Source of the DNA: Brumimicrobium sp964346075
GTDB lineage: Bacteria > Bacteroidota > Bacteroidia > Flavobacteriales_D > Crocinitomicaceae
DNA length: 17,421 bases
NCBI GenBank assembly: GCA_964346075.1
Contig: CAYFTH010000062.1
Span: 1-17,421, forward strand
Reading direction: 5' to 3'
Part shown: positions 7,640 through 15,344 of the stretch, one piece after another
How the letters are laid out: the number at the start of each line of letters is the position of its first letter
Position numbering within the stretch: position 1 is the first letter of the stretch
Position numbers and translations under genes: made by a program
Notes under the pieces: generated by a model
Seen by the model: the letters and a program-made list of their open reading frames with translations, nothing else
Databases searched by the model: none
Told to the model about the DNA's origin: nothing

Positions 7640-9434
7640 AACGCTAATTTTCGTTGTATTAACTCTTATTACTGCGATAAGCTTCGCACAGGATACTGAT
7701 CAACAACTTGCCAATCACTATTACAATGAAGGTGATTGTGATAAAGCACTCCCCTATCTTGAAAAAACATTTAAAAAAAATTCATCGAAAATTATTTTTC
7801 AACGTTATATCCACTGCTTAAAAGAAATAGGGAATGATCGCGAAATTTTAAACGTCATCGAAGAACAGACCCGACGCGCTCCTGACAATTACGAATATAA
7901 AGTTATACTCGCTAAAGAATACGAGCGACAAGACCGTCAACGCAAAGCAGATAAGATTGTCGATGACATCATTCAAAATCTGCCAGGTTCTCCGCGCGAA
8001 ATCATCAATGCACAGAAGGCCTTCTCAGAACAAGGAGATCACGAACGTGCCTTAGCTGTATTAAAGCAAGGACGCCAACTTCTCGGCAATAATTATCCAC
8101 TAAATGCCCAATTTGCTCAGGTTTATGGTGATTTAGGCGAAACAAAAAAAATGATTAACGAATATATCAGTTTGCTGGATTATAACGCGGGTATGCTTTC
8201 GACGCTTAAACGCATTATGCCCCGGATGATTGACTTTGAAAGTGAGGATAGCGAGAGTTTTGAACTTTTAAAAAATCAACTTATCCGCGCAATTCAAAAA
8301 AATCCCAACACTTCATCTTATAACAGACTGCTCATTTGGTCTCTACTACAACGCAAAAACTTCAGTGCAGCACTTATACAGGCCAAAGCACTCGACAAAA
8401 GAACCAATAATGAGGGAAAAGAAGTTTTTAATCTCGGACGCATCGCGAGCAAAAATAAGGCTTATCCTACCGCAAGAAAAGCATTTCAATACGTTATTGA
8501 TTTGGGAAATGACTCCCCTTACTACTATTCTGCAGAAAAACAATTACTCAACACCCAGTTCAAGGCAATCACTACAACAAAAAATTATTCGCAAGACGAT
8601 TTAAACGCGACGATCGCGAACTACAGAAAAACGCTCCAACGCATGGAAAAAAATGGCAGAGCCATTCCCATCATTGAGGAGTTAGCCTATATTCTAGCTT
8701 ATTACGCAGATCAAAAAAAAGAGGCTGTAAATATTCTGAAGGAAGCTCTGGAGTATCCACGTTATAACGACATTGGACGAGCTAAAATCAAAGTGCTTTT
8801 AGCAGATATATTTGTGTTGCAAAATAATATCTGGGACGCCTCGCTACTTTACATGCAAGTTGAGAAGCAATTTAAATATGAAACAATCGGTGATGAAGCA
8901 AAATTTAAAAATGCACGCATTTTCTATTACGATGGTGATTTTAAGTATGCACAATCACAATTGGACGTCCTTAAATCCTCAACGAGCAAAGTTATCGCGA
9001 ATGACGCCATGAATTTATCACTATTAATCACTGAAAACCTTGGGTTAGACTCCAATTATTTTGCAATGGAACAATTTGCATCAGCAGATCTATTATTACA
9101 ACAGCACCAATTTGATACTGCTTTTCAAATGCTGGATAGCATTACGGCAATTTTTCCGGAGCACAATTTAGCAGATGATATACTCATGCGTAAAGCAAAT
9201 GCTCATATTTTCCAGTCTCAATGGCAACTAGCTATCAAACAACTCGAAAAAATAGCGACTAACTATAAGGACGATATTCTGGCCGATGATGCCCTTTATA
9301 AAATTGGAGACATTTACGAAAATCAACTGCTCGATTTCGAAAAAGCCTCAGAATATTATTTCAAAATCATGAAAGCATTTCCTGGAAGCCTGTTTGCCAC
9401 AAAAGCAAGGAAACGCTATAGAGCCCTGCAATAA
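7632..9434 (+). CDS. secreted tetratricopeptide (TPR) repeat protein
   Basis: The 600-residue protein has a cleavable Sec signal peptide (hydrophobic core about 4-18, likely cut after ISFA at residue 19), so the mature protein is exported to the periplasm. The rest is helical solenoid: TPR-like units can be seen at the N-terminus (HYYNEGDCDKALPYLEKTF, about 28-46), again around 60-160, and clearly at the C-terminus (DDALYKIGDIYENQ and FEKASEYYFKIMKAFPGS), which resembles the repeats of BamD and the TolA-binding protein CpoB/YbgF. No catalytic motif is visible. TPR solenoids usually scaffold protein complexes, and envelope biogenesis is a reasonable guess but unproven. It overlaps the preceding lipoprotein gene by 8 nt. 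I see no convincing terminator after it. Confidence 0.85.
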   Translation: MSKTLIFVVLTLITAISFAQDTDQQLANHYYNEGDCDKALPYLEKTFKKNSSKIIFQRYIHCLKEIGNDREILNVIEEQTRRAPDNYEYKVILAKEYERQDRQRKADKIVDDIIQNLPGSPREIINAQKAFSEQGDHERALAVLKQGRQLLGNNYPLNAQFAQVYGDLGETKKMINEYISLLDYNAGMLSTLKRIMPRMIDFESEDSESFELLKNQLIRAIQKNPNTSSYNRLLIWSLLQRKNFSAALIQAKALDKRTNNEGKEVFNLGRIASKNKAYPTARKAFQYVIDLGNDSPYYYSAEKQLLNTQFKAITTTKNYSQDDLNATIANYRKTLQRMEKNGRAIPIIEELAYILAYYADQKKEAVNILKEALEYPRYNDIGRAKIKVLLADIFVLQNNIWDASLLYMQVEKQFKYETIGDEAKFKNARIFYYDGDFKYAQSQLDVLKSSTSKVIANDAMNLSLLITENLGLDSNYFAMEQFASADLLLQQHQFDTAFQMLDSITAIFPEHNLADDILMRKANAHIFQSQWQLAIKQLEKIATNYKDDILADDALYKIGDIYENQLLDFEKASEYYFKIMKAFPGSLFATKARKRYRALQ

Positions 9435-9607
9435 AACAAAAGGGTTCAGCGAAAGGTTGACCAGCACCATTTTACTGAAAAGTAACCTAAAAGGACAACA
9501 AGGCGTAACTCTAACACACTCTTTTTCGGTTTATTAACCTATTCAAACCGTTCCGTTTTCACATCAAGAATAAGAACTTAAATTTATCTTTTATTTATTG
9601 TGCACGC

Positions 9608-9624
9608 TTAATATTTTTTATTAA
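9608..9624. promoter_or_regulatory. candidate MarR operator, palindrome just before marR
   Basis: TTAATA at 9608-9613 and TATTAA at 9619-9624 form a perfect 6-5-6 inverted repeat of 17 bp, ending 11 nt before the marR ATG. Its 3' edge overlaps TAATTTTA (9622-9629), a weak match to the -7 element that has a TTG at 9598-9600, 21 nt upstream. A dimeric MarR protein typically binds an AT-rich palindrome of this size over its own promoter, so autoregulation is plausible. The region is AT-rich, so chance occurrence cannot be excluded. The rest of the 201-nt gap (9435-9635) holds only weak inverted repeats, such as TTACT/AGTAA with a GAAA loop at 9472-9485. Confidence 0.4.
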
Positions 9625-9635
9625 TTTTAACGGAT

Positions 9636-10091
9636 ATGAATCACTCGAGGGCAGAAGAATACATTGACTTTAACCTGCGACATGCATGGCACAAGATTTC
9701 ACGGATGTATAATCAAAAAGCTAAAGCGCATGGATTAACAATGTCAATTGGTTTCATTTTGCTCATTGTAGATAAAGATGGAACGGCGAGCACACAACTC
9801 GGGCCACGCATGGGGATGGAGCCTACAAGCCTTTCACGGACATTAAAGACGATGGAGAAAAAGGGCTACATTTATCGCGAAGTAGATAAAAGTGATAAGC
9901 GCAAAGTGCTTATTTTTTTGACTCCAGAAGGTATCGAACTTCGTAAACGCGTTAAAGAGGTAGTAGTGGGTTTTAATGAGAAATTACTGAAGACGATACC
10001 TGAGCACAAACTAGCGGTATTTTTTGAGATCATGAATCTCATCGATGAACACGTGGAAGACGAACTAAAAGCAATAAACTTTTTTAACTAA
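9636..10091 (+). CDS. MarR-family transcriptional regulator
   Basis: A 151-residue winged helix-turn-helix protein of the usual MarR length. The N-terminal helices (about 5-35) form the dimer interface. The DNA-binding part runs from about 50 to 98, with the recognition helix around 62-75 (EPTSLSRTLKTMEKKG) and the wing carrying the conserved acidic/basic DKSDKRK motif at 84-90 before VLIFLTPEG. The C-terminal helix completes the dimer. It sits 22 nt before the beta-oxidation enzyme gene in the same direction, so it is probably co-transcribed and likely to control the fatty-acid degradation operon, perhaps by sensing an acyl-CoA or fatty acid. The ligand is not shown by the sequence. A palindrome at 9608-9624 is a candidate binding site. 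Confidence 0.92.
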   Translation: MNHSRAEEYIDFNLRHAWHKISRMYNQKAKAHGLTMSIGFILLIVDKDGTASTQLGPRMGMEPTSLSRTLKTMEKKGYIYREVDKSDKRKVLIFLTPEGIELRKRVKEVVVGFNEKLLKTIPEHKLAVFFEIMNLIDEHVEDELKAINFFN

Positions 10092-10113
10092 TGATAATTA
10101 AAAACAACAATTT

Positions 10114-12519
10114 ATGGATAAAACAATAAAACACGTTACAGTATTAGGGTCTGGAGTCATGGGTTCCCAGATCGCCTGTCACTTTGCTAACATCGGTGTG
10201 GAAGTGCTATTGCTGGACATTGTTCCGAAAGAGCTGAACGATAAAGAAAAAGCAAAAGGCATCACTGAAAAAGACACTGCTTTTCGAAATAGAATTGTCA
10301 ATGATGCCCTGAAGAGCGCGTTGAAATCAAATCCTTCTCCGATTTACAAGAAATCCTTTGCTTCCCGAATAACGACTGGAAACATGGAGGATGACATGGA
10401 GAAAATTGCAAACAGCGATTGGATCATTGAAGTTGTCGTAGAGCGTTTGGATATTAAACAGCAAGTATTTGAAAACGTTGAAAAATACAGGAAAGAAGGT
10501 ACGCTGATTACGACAAATACATCTGGTATTCCGATCAATATGATGTTGGAAGGACGTTCAGACGACTTCAAAAAACATTTCTGTGGAACACACTTTTTCA
10601 ACCCACCACGCTACCTACAATTGCTGGAAATCATACCATCGAAAGCAACTGATGAAGGCGTTCTCGATTTCTTTATGGATTACGGCCGCCGCTTTTTAGG
10701 GAAAAAGACAGTACTTTGTAAAGATACACCAGCTTTTATAGCCAACCGCGTAGGGGTTTATTCCATCATGGCTTTGTTTCATGCCGTGAAAGATCTCGAC
10801 ATGAATATCGAAGAGGTTGATAAACTAACTGGCTCCGTTTTAGGTCGTCCAAAATCGGCTACCTTTCGAACATGTGACGTCGTTGGTTTAGACACACTGG
10901 TTCATGTAGCCAATGGTCTGAAAGACAACTGTCCGAACGATGAAGAGAAAGCACTGTTCGAATTACCCGACTACATTTCAAAGATGGTCGATAATGACTG
11001 GCTGGGTTCCAAAACTGGTCAGGGTTTTTATAAGAAAACCAAAGATGAAGACGGAAACCGCAAGATATTATCGCTGGACCTCGACACTATGGAGTATCGC
11101 GACAAAGCGAAAGTGAAGTTTCCTACGCTCGATATGGCAAAGCCTATTGACGATTTACACAAACGTCTTCAAATGCTCGTTCAAGGACAAGATAAGGCAG
11201 GAAAATTTTATCGTCAGATGTTTGGTGGCCTTTTTGCCTACGTCACGAACCGCATTCCTGAAATCAGCGATGAGCTATACAAAATTGACGATGCAATTAA
11301 GGCAGGTTTCGGTTGGGAAATCGGACCGTTTGAAACTTGGGATATTCTCGGTTTTGAAAAGGGTCTGGAACTCATTGCAGGTGCTGATAAATCTGCAGCT
11401 GACTGGGTCGAGAAAATGAAAAAATCCGGCGCCACCTCTTTTTACAAAAAAGAGAAAGGTAAAAAACAATATTTTGATATAGATAGTGGTGAATATAAAG
11501 TGATCCCTGGCACCTCACACCTCGTAATGCTTGAAACGCTAAGAGATGACAATACGGTATGGAGTAATGCAGACGCTACTGTCGTCGACCTTGGTGATGG
11601 AATACTAAACCTGGAGTTTCATACCAAAATGAATACCATCGGAAGTGGCGTAATTGAAGGTATTAACAAAGCCATCGATTTAGCGGAAAAAGATCATAAA
11701 GGCCTCGTGGTCTCCAATGAAGGACAAAATTTCAGTGCAGGAGCAAATGTTGGAATGATCTTTATGATGGCTGTAGAGCAGGACTTCGATGAACTTAATT
11801 TCGCAGTCAAATCATTTCAGGATACAATGATGCGTGTACGCTACTCTAACATTCCTGTGGTGGTAGCACCTCATAATTTGACATTAGGCGGAGGTTGTGA
11901 ACTATCAATGCATGCAGACAAGGTCGTTGCGCACGCAGAGTCTTACATTGGTTTAGTAGAATTCGGTGTTGGGCTCATTCCTGGTGGCGGAGGCACCAAG
12001 GAGTTTGCAAAAAGATTCGCTGAAGATCTTCAGGAAGGGGATATTCGCATTAATCGATTGCGCGAACGCTTTTTAACTATTGGTCAAGCTAAAGTAGCAA
12101 CATCTGCATACGAGGCGTTCGATTACGGCTATTTGCGACAAGGACAAGACGAAGTAATCGTTAGTAGAGAATATCAACTCACACGTGCAAAATCGGCATG
12201 TTTGGAATTGGCAGATAAAGGATATACGGCACCACTAAAAGAGAAAAACATAACTATTATGGGTCAAGAAGGACTCGGAATCGTTTATGTAGGTGCACAC
12301 TCGATGCTTTCTGGAAATTACATCTCAGAACATGACCAACTGATTTCTCAGAAACTTGGATTCGTTCTTTGTGGTGGTGATATTTCTGAACGCATTGAAG
12401 TTTCAGAGCAATACCTGTTAGACCTCGAACGCAAAGCCTTTCTGGAATTATGTGGTAAGCGTAAAACACTCGAACGTCTGGAAAGTATGACGAAAAAAGG
12501 TAAAGTGTTGAGAAATTAA
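10114..12519 (+). CDS. fadN: bifunctional 3-hydroxyacyl-CoA dehydrogenase / enoyl-CoA hydratase
   Basis: This enzyme hydrates enoyl-CoA and then oxidises 3-hydroxyacyl-CoA with NAD in fatty acid beta-oxidation. The 801-residue chain has the dehydrogenase first: a Rossmann GSGVMG at 12-17, catalytic His160 in THFFNPP with its partner Glu172, the C-terminal 3HCDH helical domain (about 200-310) and a second such copy (about 370-450). The crotonase-fold hydratase follows (about 485-690), with oxyanion residues in NFSAGAN and both catalytic glutamates, Glu596 in GGGCE and Glu616 in GLVEFG. Their 20-residue spacing equals that of E. coli Glu119/Glu139. This order is the reverse of E. coli FadB and matches Bacillus subtilis FadN (YusL). 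marR lies 22 nt upstream and the thiolase gene 127 nt downstream. Confidence 0.94.
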   Translation: MDKTIKHVTVLGSGVMGSQIACHFANIGVEVLLLDIVPKELNDKEKAKGITEKDTAFRNRIVNDALKSALKSNPSPIYKKSFASRITTGNMEDDMEKIANSDWIIEVVVERLDIKQQVFENVEKYRKEGTLITTNTSGIPINMMLEGRSDDFKKHFCGTHFFNPPRYLQLLEIIPSKATDEGVLDFFMDYGRRFLGKKTVLCKDTPAFIANRVGVYSIMALFHAVKDLDMNIEEVDKLTGSVLGRPKSATFRTCDVVGLDTLVHVANGLKDNCPNDEEKALFELPDYISKMVDNDWLGSKTGQGFYKKTKDEDGNRKILSLDLDTMEYRDKAKVKFPTLDMAKPIDDLHKRLQMLVQGQDKAGKFYRQMFGGLFAYVTNRIPEISDELYKIDDAIKAGFGWEIGPFETWDILGFEKGLELIAGADKSAADWVEKMKKSGATSFYKKEKGKKQYFDIDSGEYKVIPGTSHLVMLETLRDDNTVWSNADATVVDLGDGILNLEFHTKMNTIGSGVIEGINKAIDLAEKDHKGLVVSNEGQNFSAGANVGMIFMMAVEQDFDELNFAVKSFQDTMMRVRYSNIPVVVAPHNLTLGGGCELSMHADKVVAHAESYIGLVEFGVGLIPGGGGTKEFAKRFAEDLQEGDIRINRLRERFLTIGQAKVATSAYEAFDYGYLRQGQDEVIVSREYQLTRAKSACLELADKGYTAPLKEKNITIMGQEGLGIVYVGAHSMLSGNYISEHDQLISQKLGFVLCGGDISERIEVSEQYLLDLERKAFLELCGKRKTLERLESMTKKGKVLRN

Positions 12520-12646
12520 AATTGATTCAACTATTAAATACATATAAAGAGTGCAAACGCTCAATGAAAAAATAATTATAACAACAATGCTTGAAAGAAG
12601 ATGATGCTTAAAACATCACCTTTTTAAAGTCTTAAAAATTACTAAA
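12520..12646 (+). other. 127-nt spacer inside the beta-oxidation operon with small hairpins
   Basis: This gap between fadN and fadA has no recognisable TAnnTTTG promoter and no strong terminator, so fadA is probably read from the marR promoter. It contains GAGTG/CGCTC (12549-12553 and 12558-12562, one G-U pair, CAAA loop) and TGATG/CATCA (12602-12606 and 12614-12618, 7-nt loop), the latter followed by CC and five T residues at 12621-12625. It also holds very short ORFs such as an 8-codon ATGATG...TAA from 12601. These may be incidental in AT-rich DNA. Confidence 0.4.
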
Positions 12647-13828
12647 ATGAGTAATAAAGCATATATAGTAACAGGATATCGAACAGCGGTCGGAAAAGCT
12701 GGAAAGGGTGGCTTTCGTTTTTACCGCCCGGATGATTTAGCTGCAAATGTCATTCAACACATCATGAAAGATGTACCCAATTTGGACCCAAAACGCGTAG
12801 ACGATGTTATTGTCGGTAATGCGACGCCAGAAGCAGAACAAGGTCTCAATGTAGGCCGTATGATTTCATTAATGGGATTAGATACAGATCAAGTACCAGG
12901 AATGACGGTGAACCGTTATTGTTCTTCGGGACTCGAAACAATTGCTATTGCCAGTTCTAAAATTAACATGGGGATGGCAGATTGTATCATCGCAGGTGGA
13001 GTAGAATCAATGTCTGTAATGTCCATGGGTGGATGGCGAATCGTTCCCAACCCAAAAGTTGGTAAGGAACATCCCACATGGTATTGGGGTATGGGATTAA
13101 CTGCAGAAGCCGTGGCCAAACAATTTAAAGTTTCCCGTGAAGATCAAGACGAATTTGCCTATAATTCACACCAAAAAGCATTAAAAGCCATAGAATCAGG
13201 CCGCTTTAAAGATGACATTGTCCCCGTCGACGTAGAACACATTTACCTGGACGAGAACGAAAAACGTCAGGTAAACAATTATACAGTAGACACCGACGAA
13301 GGTCCACGTAAAGGAACCAACATGGAGGCACTAGGGAAATTACGCCCTGTCTTTGATCAAAAAGGTTCAGTTACTGCAGGAAATGCTTCCCAAACGAGTG
13401 ATGGCGCAGCATTTACCTTAGTGATGTCGGAAAAAATGGTAAAAGAACTCAATTTAGAGCCCATTGCTCAGTTGATTTCATACAACGTCGTAGGTGTTGA
13501 ACCGCGCATCATGGGTATTGGACCTGTTGATGCTATTCCAGGAGCGTTAGATATGGCTGGTTTGAAGCAAAATGATATTAATTTAGTTGAGCTCAATGAG
13601 GCATTTGCTTCTCAGAGTCTTGCTGTCATTCGAGAAACTGGTTTAAACCCCGATATCGTCAATGTCAATGGTGGAGCTATTTCATTAGGTCACCCATTGG
13701 GTTGTACCGGAGCTAAATTAACCGTTCAAATCATGAATGAGCTAAAGAAAAGGAATGAAAAATACGGTTTGGTAACCATGTGCGTCGGAACCGGCCAGGG
13801 TGCGGCAGGTGTTATAGAACGCTTGTAA
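12647..13828 (+). CDS. fadA: acetyl-CoA C-acyltransferase (3-ketoacyl-CoA thiolase)
   Basis: Thiolase II cleaves 3-ketoacyl-CoA with CoA to release acetyl-CoA, the last step of a beta-oxidation cycle. The 393-residue protein has the normal length and all active-site elements: acyl-accepting Cys92 in VNRYCSSGLETI, the NEAFA motif (about 323-327), His349 in SLGHPLGCTGAK and the general acid/base Cys379 in TMCVGTGQGAAG. The start ATG at 12647 precedes the conserved KAYIVTGYRTAVGKAGKGGF segment. It follows the HAD-first bifunctional enzyme as in the fadN-fadA pair of Bacillus, and the two probably supply the beta-oxidation cycle together. No acyl-CoA dehydrogenase gene follows, because a strong terminator lies 21 nt downstream. 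A role in acetoacetyl-CoA synthesis is less likely given the neighbours. Confidence 0.96.
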   Translation: MSNKAYIVTGYRTAVGKAGKGGFRFYRPDDLAANVIQHIMKDVPNLDPKRVDDVIVGNATPEAEQGLNVGRMISLMGLDTDQVPGMTVNRYCSSGLETIAIASSKINMGMADCIIAGGVESMSVMSMGGWRIVPNPKVGKEHPTWYWGMGLTAEAVAKQFKVSREDQDEFAYNSHQKALKAIESGRFKDDIVPVDVEHIYLDENEKRQVNNYTVDTDEGPRKGTNMEALGKLRPVFDQKGSVTAGNASQTSDGAAFTLVMSEKMVKELNLEPIAQLISYNVVGVEPRIMGIGPVDAIPGALDMAGLKQNDINLVELNEAFASQSLAVIRETGLNPDIVNVNGGAISLGHPLGCTGAKLTVQIMNELKKRNEKYGLVTMCVGTGQGAAGVIERL

Positions 13829-13849
13829 AATACTGGCAACGATCATTGC

Positions 13850-13882
13850 AAAGTCGCGTCATTTACTTGACGCGACTTTTTT
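13850..13882 (+). terminator. intrinsic terminator after fadA
   Basis: AAAGTCGCGTCA at 13850-13861 pairs perfectly over 12 bp with TGACGCGACTTT at 13868-13879 around a 6-nt loop, and six T residues run from 13877 to 13882. It lies 21 nt after the fadA stop. The A residues on the 5' side of the stem would also allow function on the other strand. It closes the marR-fadN-fadA operon. Confidence 0.9.
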
Positions 13883-14018
13883 GTTATTCAAAAAAAAATA
13901 TAGCGACACATTGAATTAGACGGCGTCAACTCAAACGGTTTATCCACTTTTTTAGCTCAAATGCACTCAAATCGCCAATAAAAAGGACGCAATTCCACTT
14001 TTTTTTAGTAAACCCTAC

Positions 14019-14026
14019 TATTTTTG
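14019..14026 (+). promoter_or_regulatory. -7 promoter element for tyrS
   Basis: TATTTTTG matches the Bacteroidetes TAnnTTTG consensus exactly and ends 13 nt before the tyrS ATG, implying a very short leader. There is only a T-run (13999-14006), not a TTG, at the -33 distance. The rest of the 157-nt gap after the fadA terminator (13883-14039) is AT-rich; I see no T-box-like or other structured leader in it. Confidence 0.5.
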
Positions 14027-14039
14027 AAAAAAAATTAAG

Positions 14040-15338
14040 ATGGCGACGAACTTCACGAAAGAATTAGAATGGAGAGGAATGATTCACGATACAATGCCCG
14101 GCGTGGAAGAGCATTTACAGAAAGCAATGCGCGCTGCGTATGTAGGTATCGATCCAACCGCGAACTCCCTGCATATAGGTCATCTCGTGAGCGTCATGAT
14201 GTTGCGACACTTTCAAAAAGCAGGTCATCAGCCGATTGCGTTATTAGGCGGGGCGACTGGTATGATTGGTGATCCATCTGGGAAATCACAGGAACGGAAT
14301 TTACTCAACGAATCAATTCTTCGGGAAAATGAGGCAGCCATAAAAACACAGCTCTCTAAATTTTTGGATTTTGAAACCCCTTCAAAAAACAAGGCTGAAC
14401 TCGTTAATAATTATGACTGGATGAAGTCCTTTTCCTTCCTGGAATTTATTCGTGACATTGGTAAGCATCTTACAGTCAATTATATGATGGCTAAAGATTC
14501 TGTAAAAAAACGTATTTCAGGAGATGATGGCGCTGACGGCATGTCTTTTACAGAATTCTCTTATCAATTAGTTCAGGGTAATGACTTCCTCCATTTATAT
14601 AATGAACATCAGTGCACGATACAAATGGGTGGTTCTGATCAATGGGGGAATATTACAACAGGGACGGAATTAATACGAAGAAAAGAAGGAGGTAAGGCAT
14701 TTGCAATTACGTGTCCACTGATTACAAAAGCAGATGGTTCAAAATTCGGAAAGACTGAAGGTGGTAATATCTGGCTCGATCCCAAAAAGACATCTCCTTA
14801 TAAATTCTATCAATATTGGCTCAATTCTTCTGATGAAGACGCAGAAAAATATATCAAAATTTTCACAATGCTCAGTAAAGAGGACGTAGCTGAGCTGATT
14901 TCAACGCACCGCGAAGCTCCTCATTTGCGGCAACTTCAAAAACGACTGGCAGAAGAAGTCACTGTTATGGTACATTCAAAAGCTGCCTTGGAAACAGCTC
15001 TAAAGGCCTCAAAAATACTCTTCGGAAAATCTACAGAGGAGGATATTAAATCGCTGAATTCCCAGGAAATTCTAGATATTTTTGACGGCGTTCCCACTGC
15101 GAATATAGCGCGTTCTGAAATTGAGGAAGGTATCGGTATTATTAACGCTCTCGCAGCAAAAACAGGGTTTTTACCGTCAAATGGTCAGGCCAGGCGCGAA
15201 CTGAAAGGTAATGCCATCAGTGTAAATAAAACGAAAGTAAAAGAAGATTTTACCATCACCTCAGAGCAATTAATTAATGATCAATTCGTTTTATTGGGAA
15301 AGGGAAAAAAGAACAATTACCTCATCGTAGTGGAATAA
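14040..15338 (+). CDS. tyrS: tyrosine--tRNA ligase
   Basis: Class I tyrosyl-tRNA synthetase; it activates tyrosine with ATP and charges tRNA-Tyr in the cytosol. The 432-residue protein has the bacterial length and layout: catalytic Rossmann domain (about 30-230) with YVGIDPTANSLHIGH, where the HIGH motif is at 45-48, the Tyr-binding region QMGGSDQWGNI, and the KMSKS-equivalent KFGKT at 235-239 before the helical anticodon-binding domain. The C-terminal part (about 360-432) is the S4-like RNA-binding domain (ARRELKGNAISVNKTKV). The ATG start is supported by the -7 element 13 nt upstream. An acyltransferase gene begins 6 nt after its stop, so the two may share a transcript although their functions are unrelated. 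Confidence 0.97.
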   Translation: MATNFTKELEWRGMIHDTMPGVEEHLQKAMRAAYVGIDPTANSLHIGHLVSVMMLRHFQKAGHQPIALLGGATGMIGDPSGKSQERNLLNESILRENEAAIKTQLSKFLDFETPSKNKAELVNNYDWMKSFSFLEFIRDIGKHLTVNYMMAKDSVKKRISGDDGADGMSFTEFSYQLVQGNDFLHLYNEHQCTIQMGGSDQWGNITTGTELIRRKEGGKAFAITCPLITKADGSKFGKTEGGNIWLDPKKTSPYKFYQYWLNSSDEDAEKYIKIFTMLSKEDVAELISTHREAPHLRQLQKRLAEEVTVMVHSKAALETALKASKILFGKSTEEDIKSLNSQEILDIFDGVPTANIARSEIEEGIGIINALAAKTGFLPSNGQARRELKGNAISVNKTKVKEDFTITSEQLINDQFVLLGKGKKNNYLIVVE

Positions 15339-15344
15339 TTTTAA

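Noticed and set aside
9472..9485. TTACT-GAAA-AGTAA hairpin after the TPR gene as a possible terminator
   Set aside because: Five mostly AT pairs and no following T-run, so it does not qualify as an intrinsic terminator.
9527..9550. Inverted repeat CGGTTT / AAACCG with a 12-nt loop upstream of marR
   Set aside because: Only 6 bp with a long loop and no T-tract, 86 nt from marR; weaker than the 9608-9624 palindrome and not a terminator.
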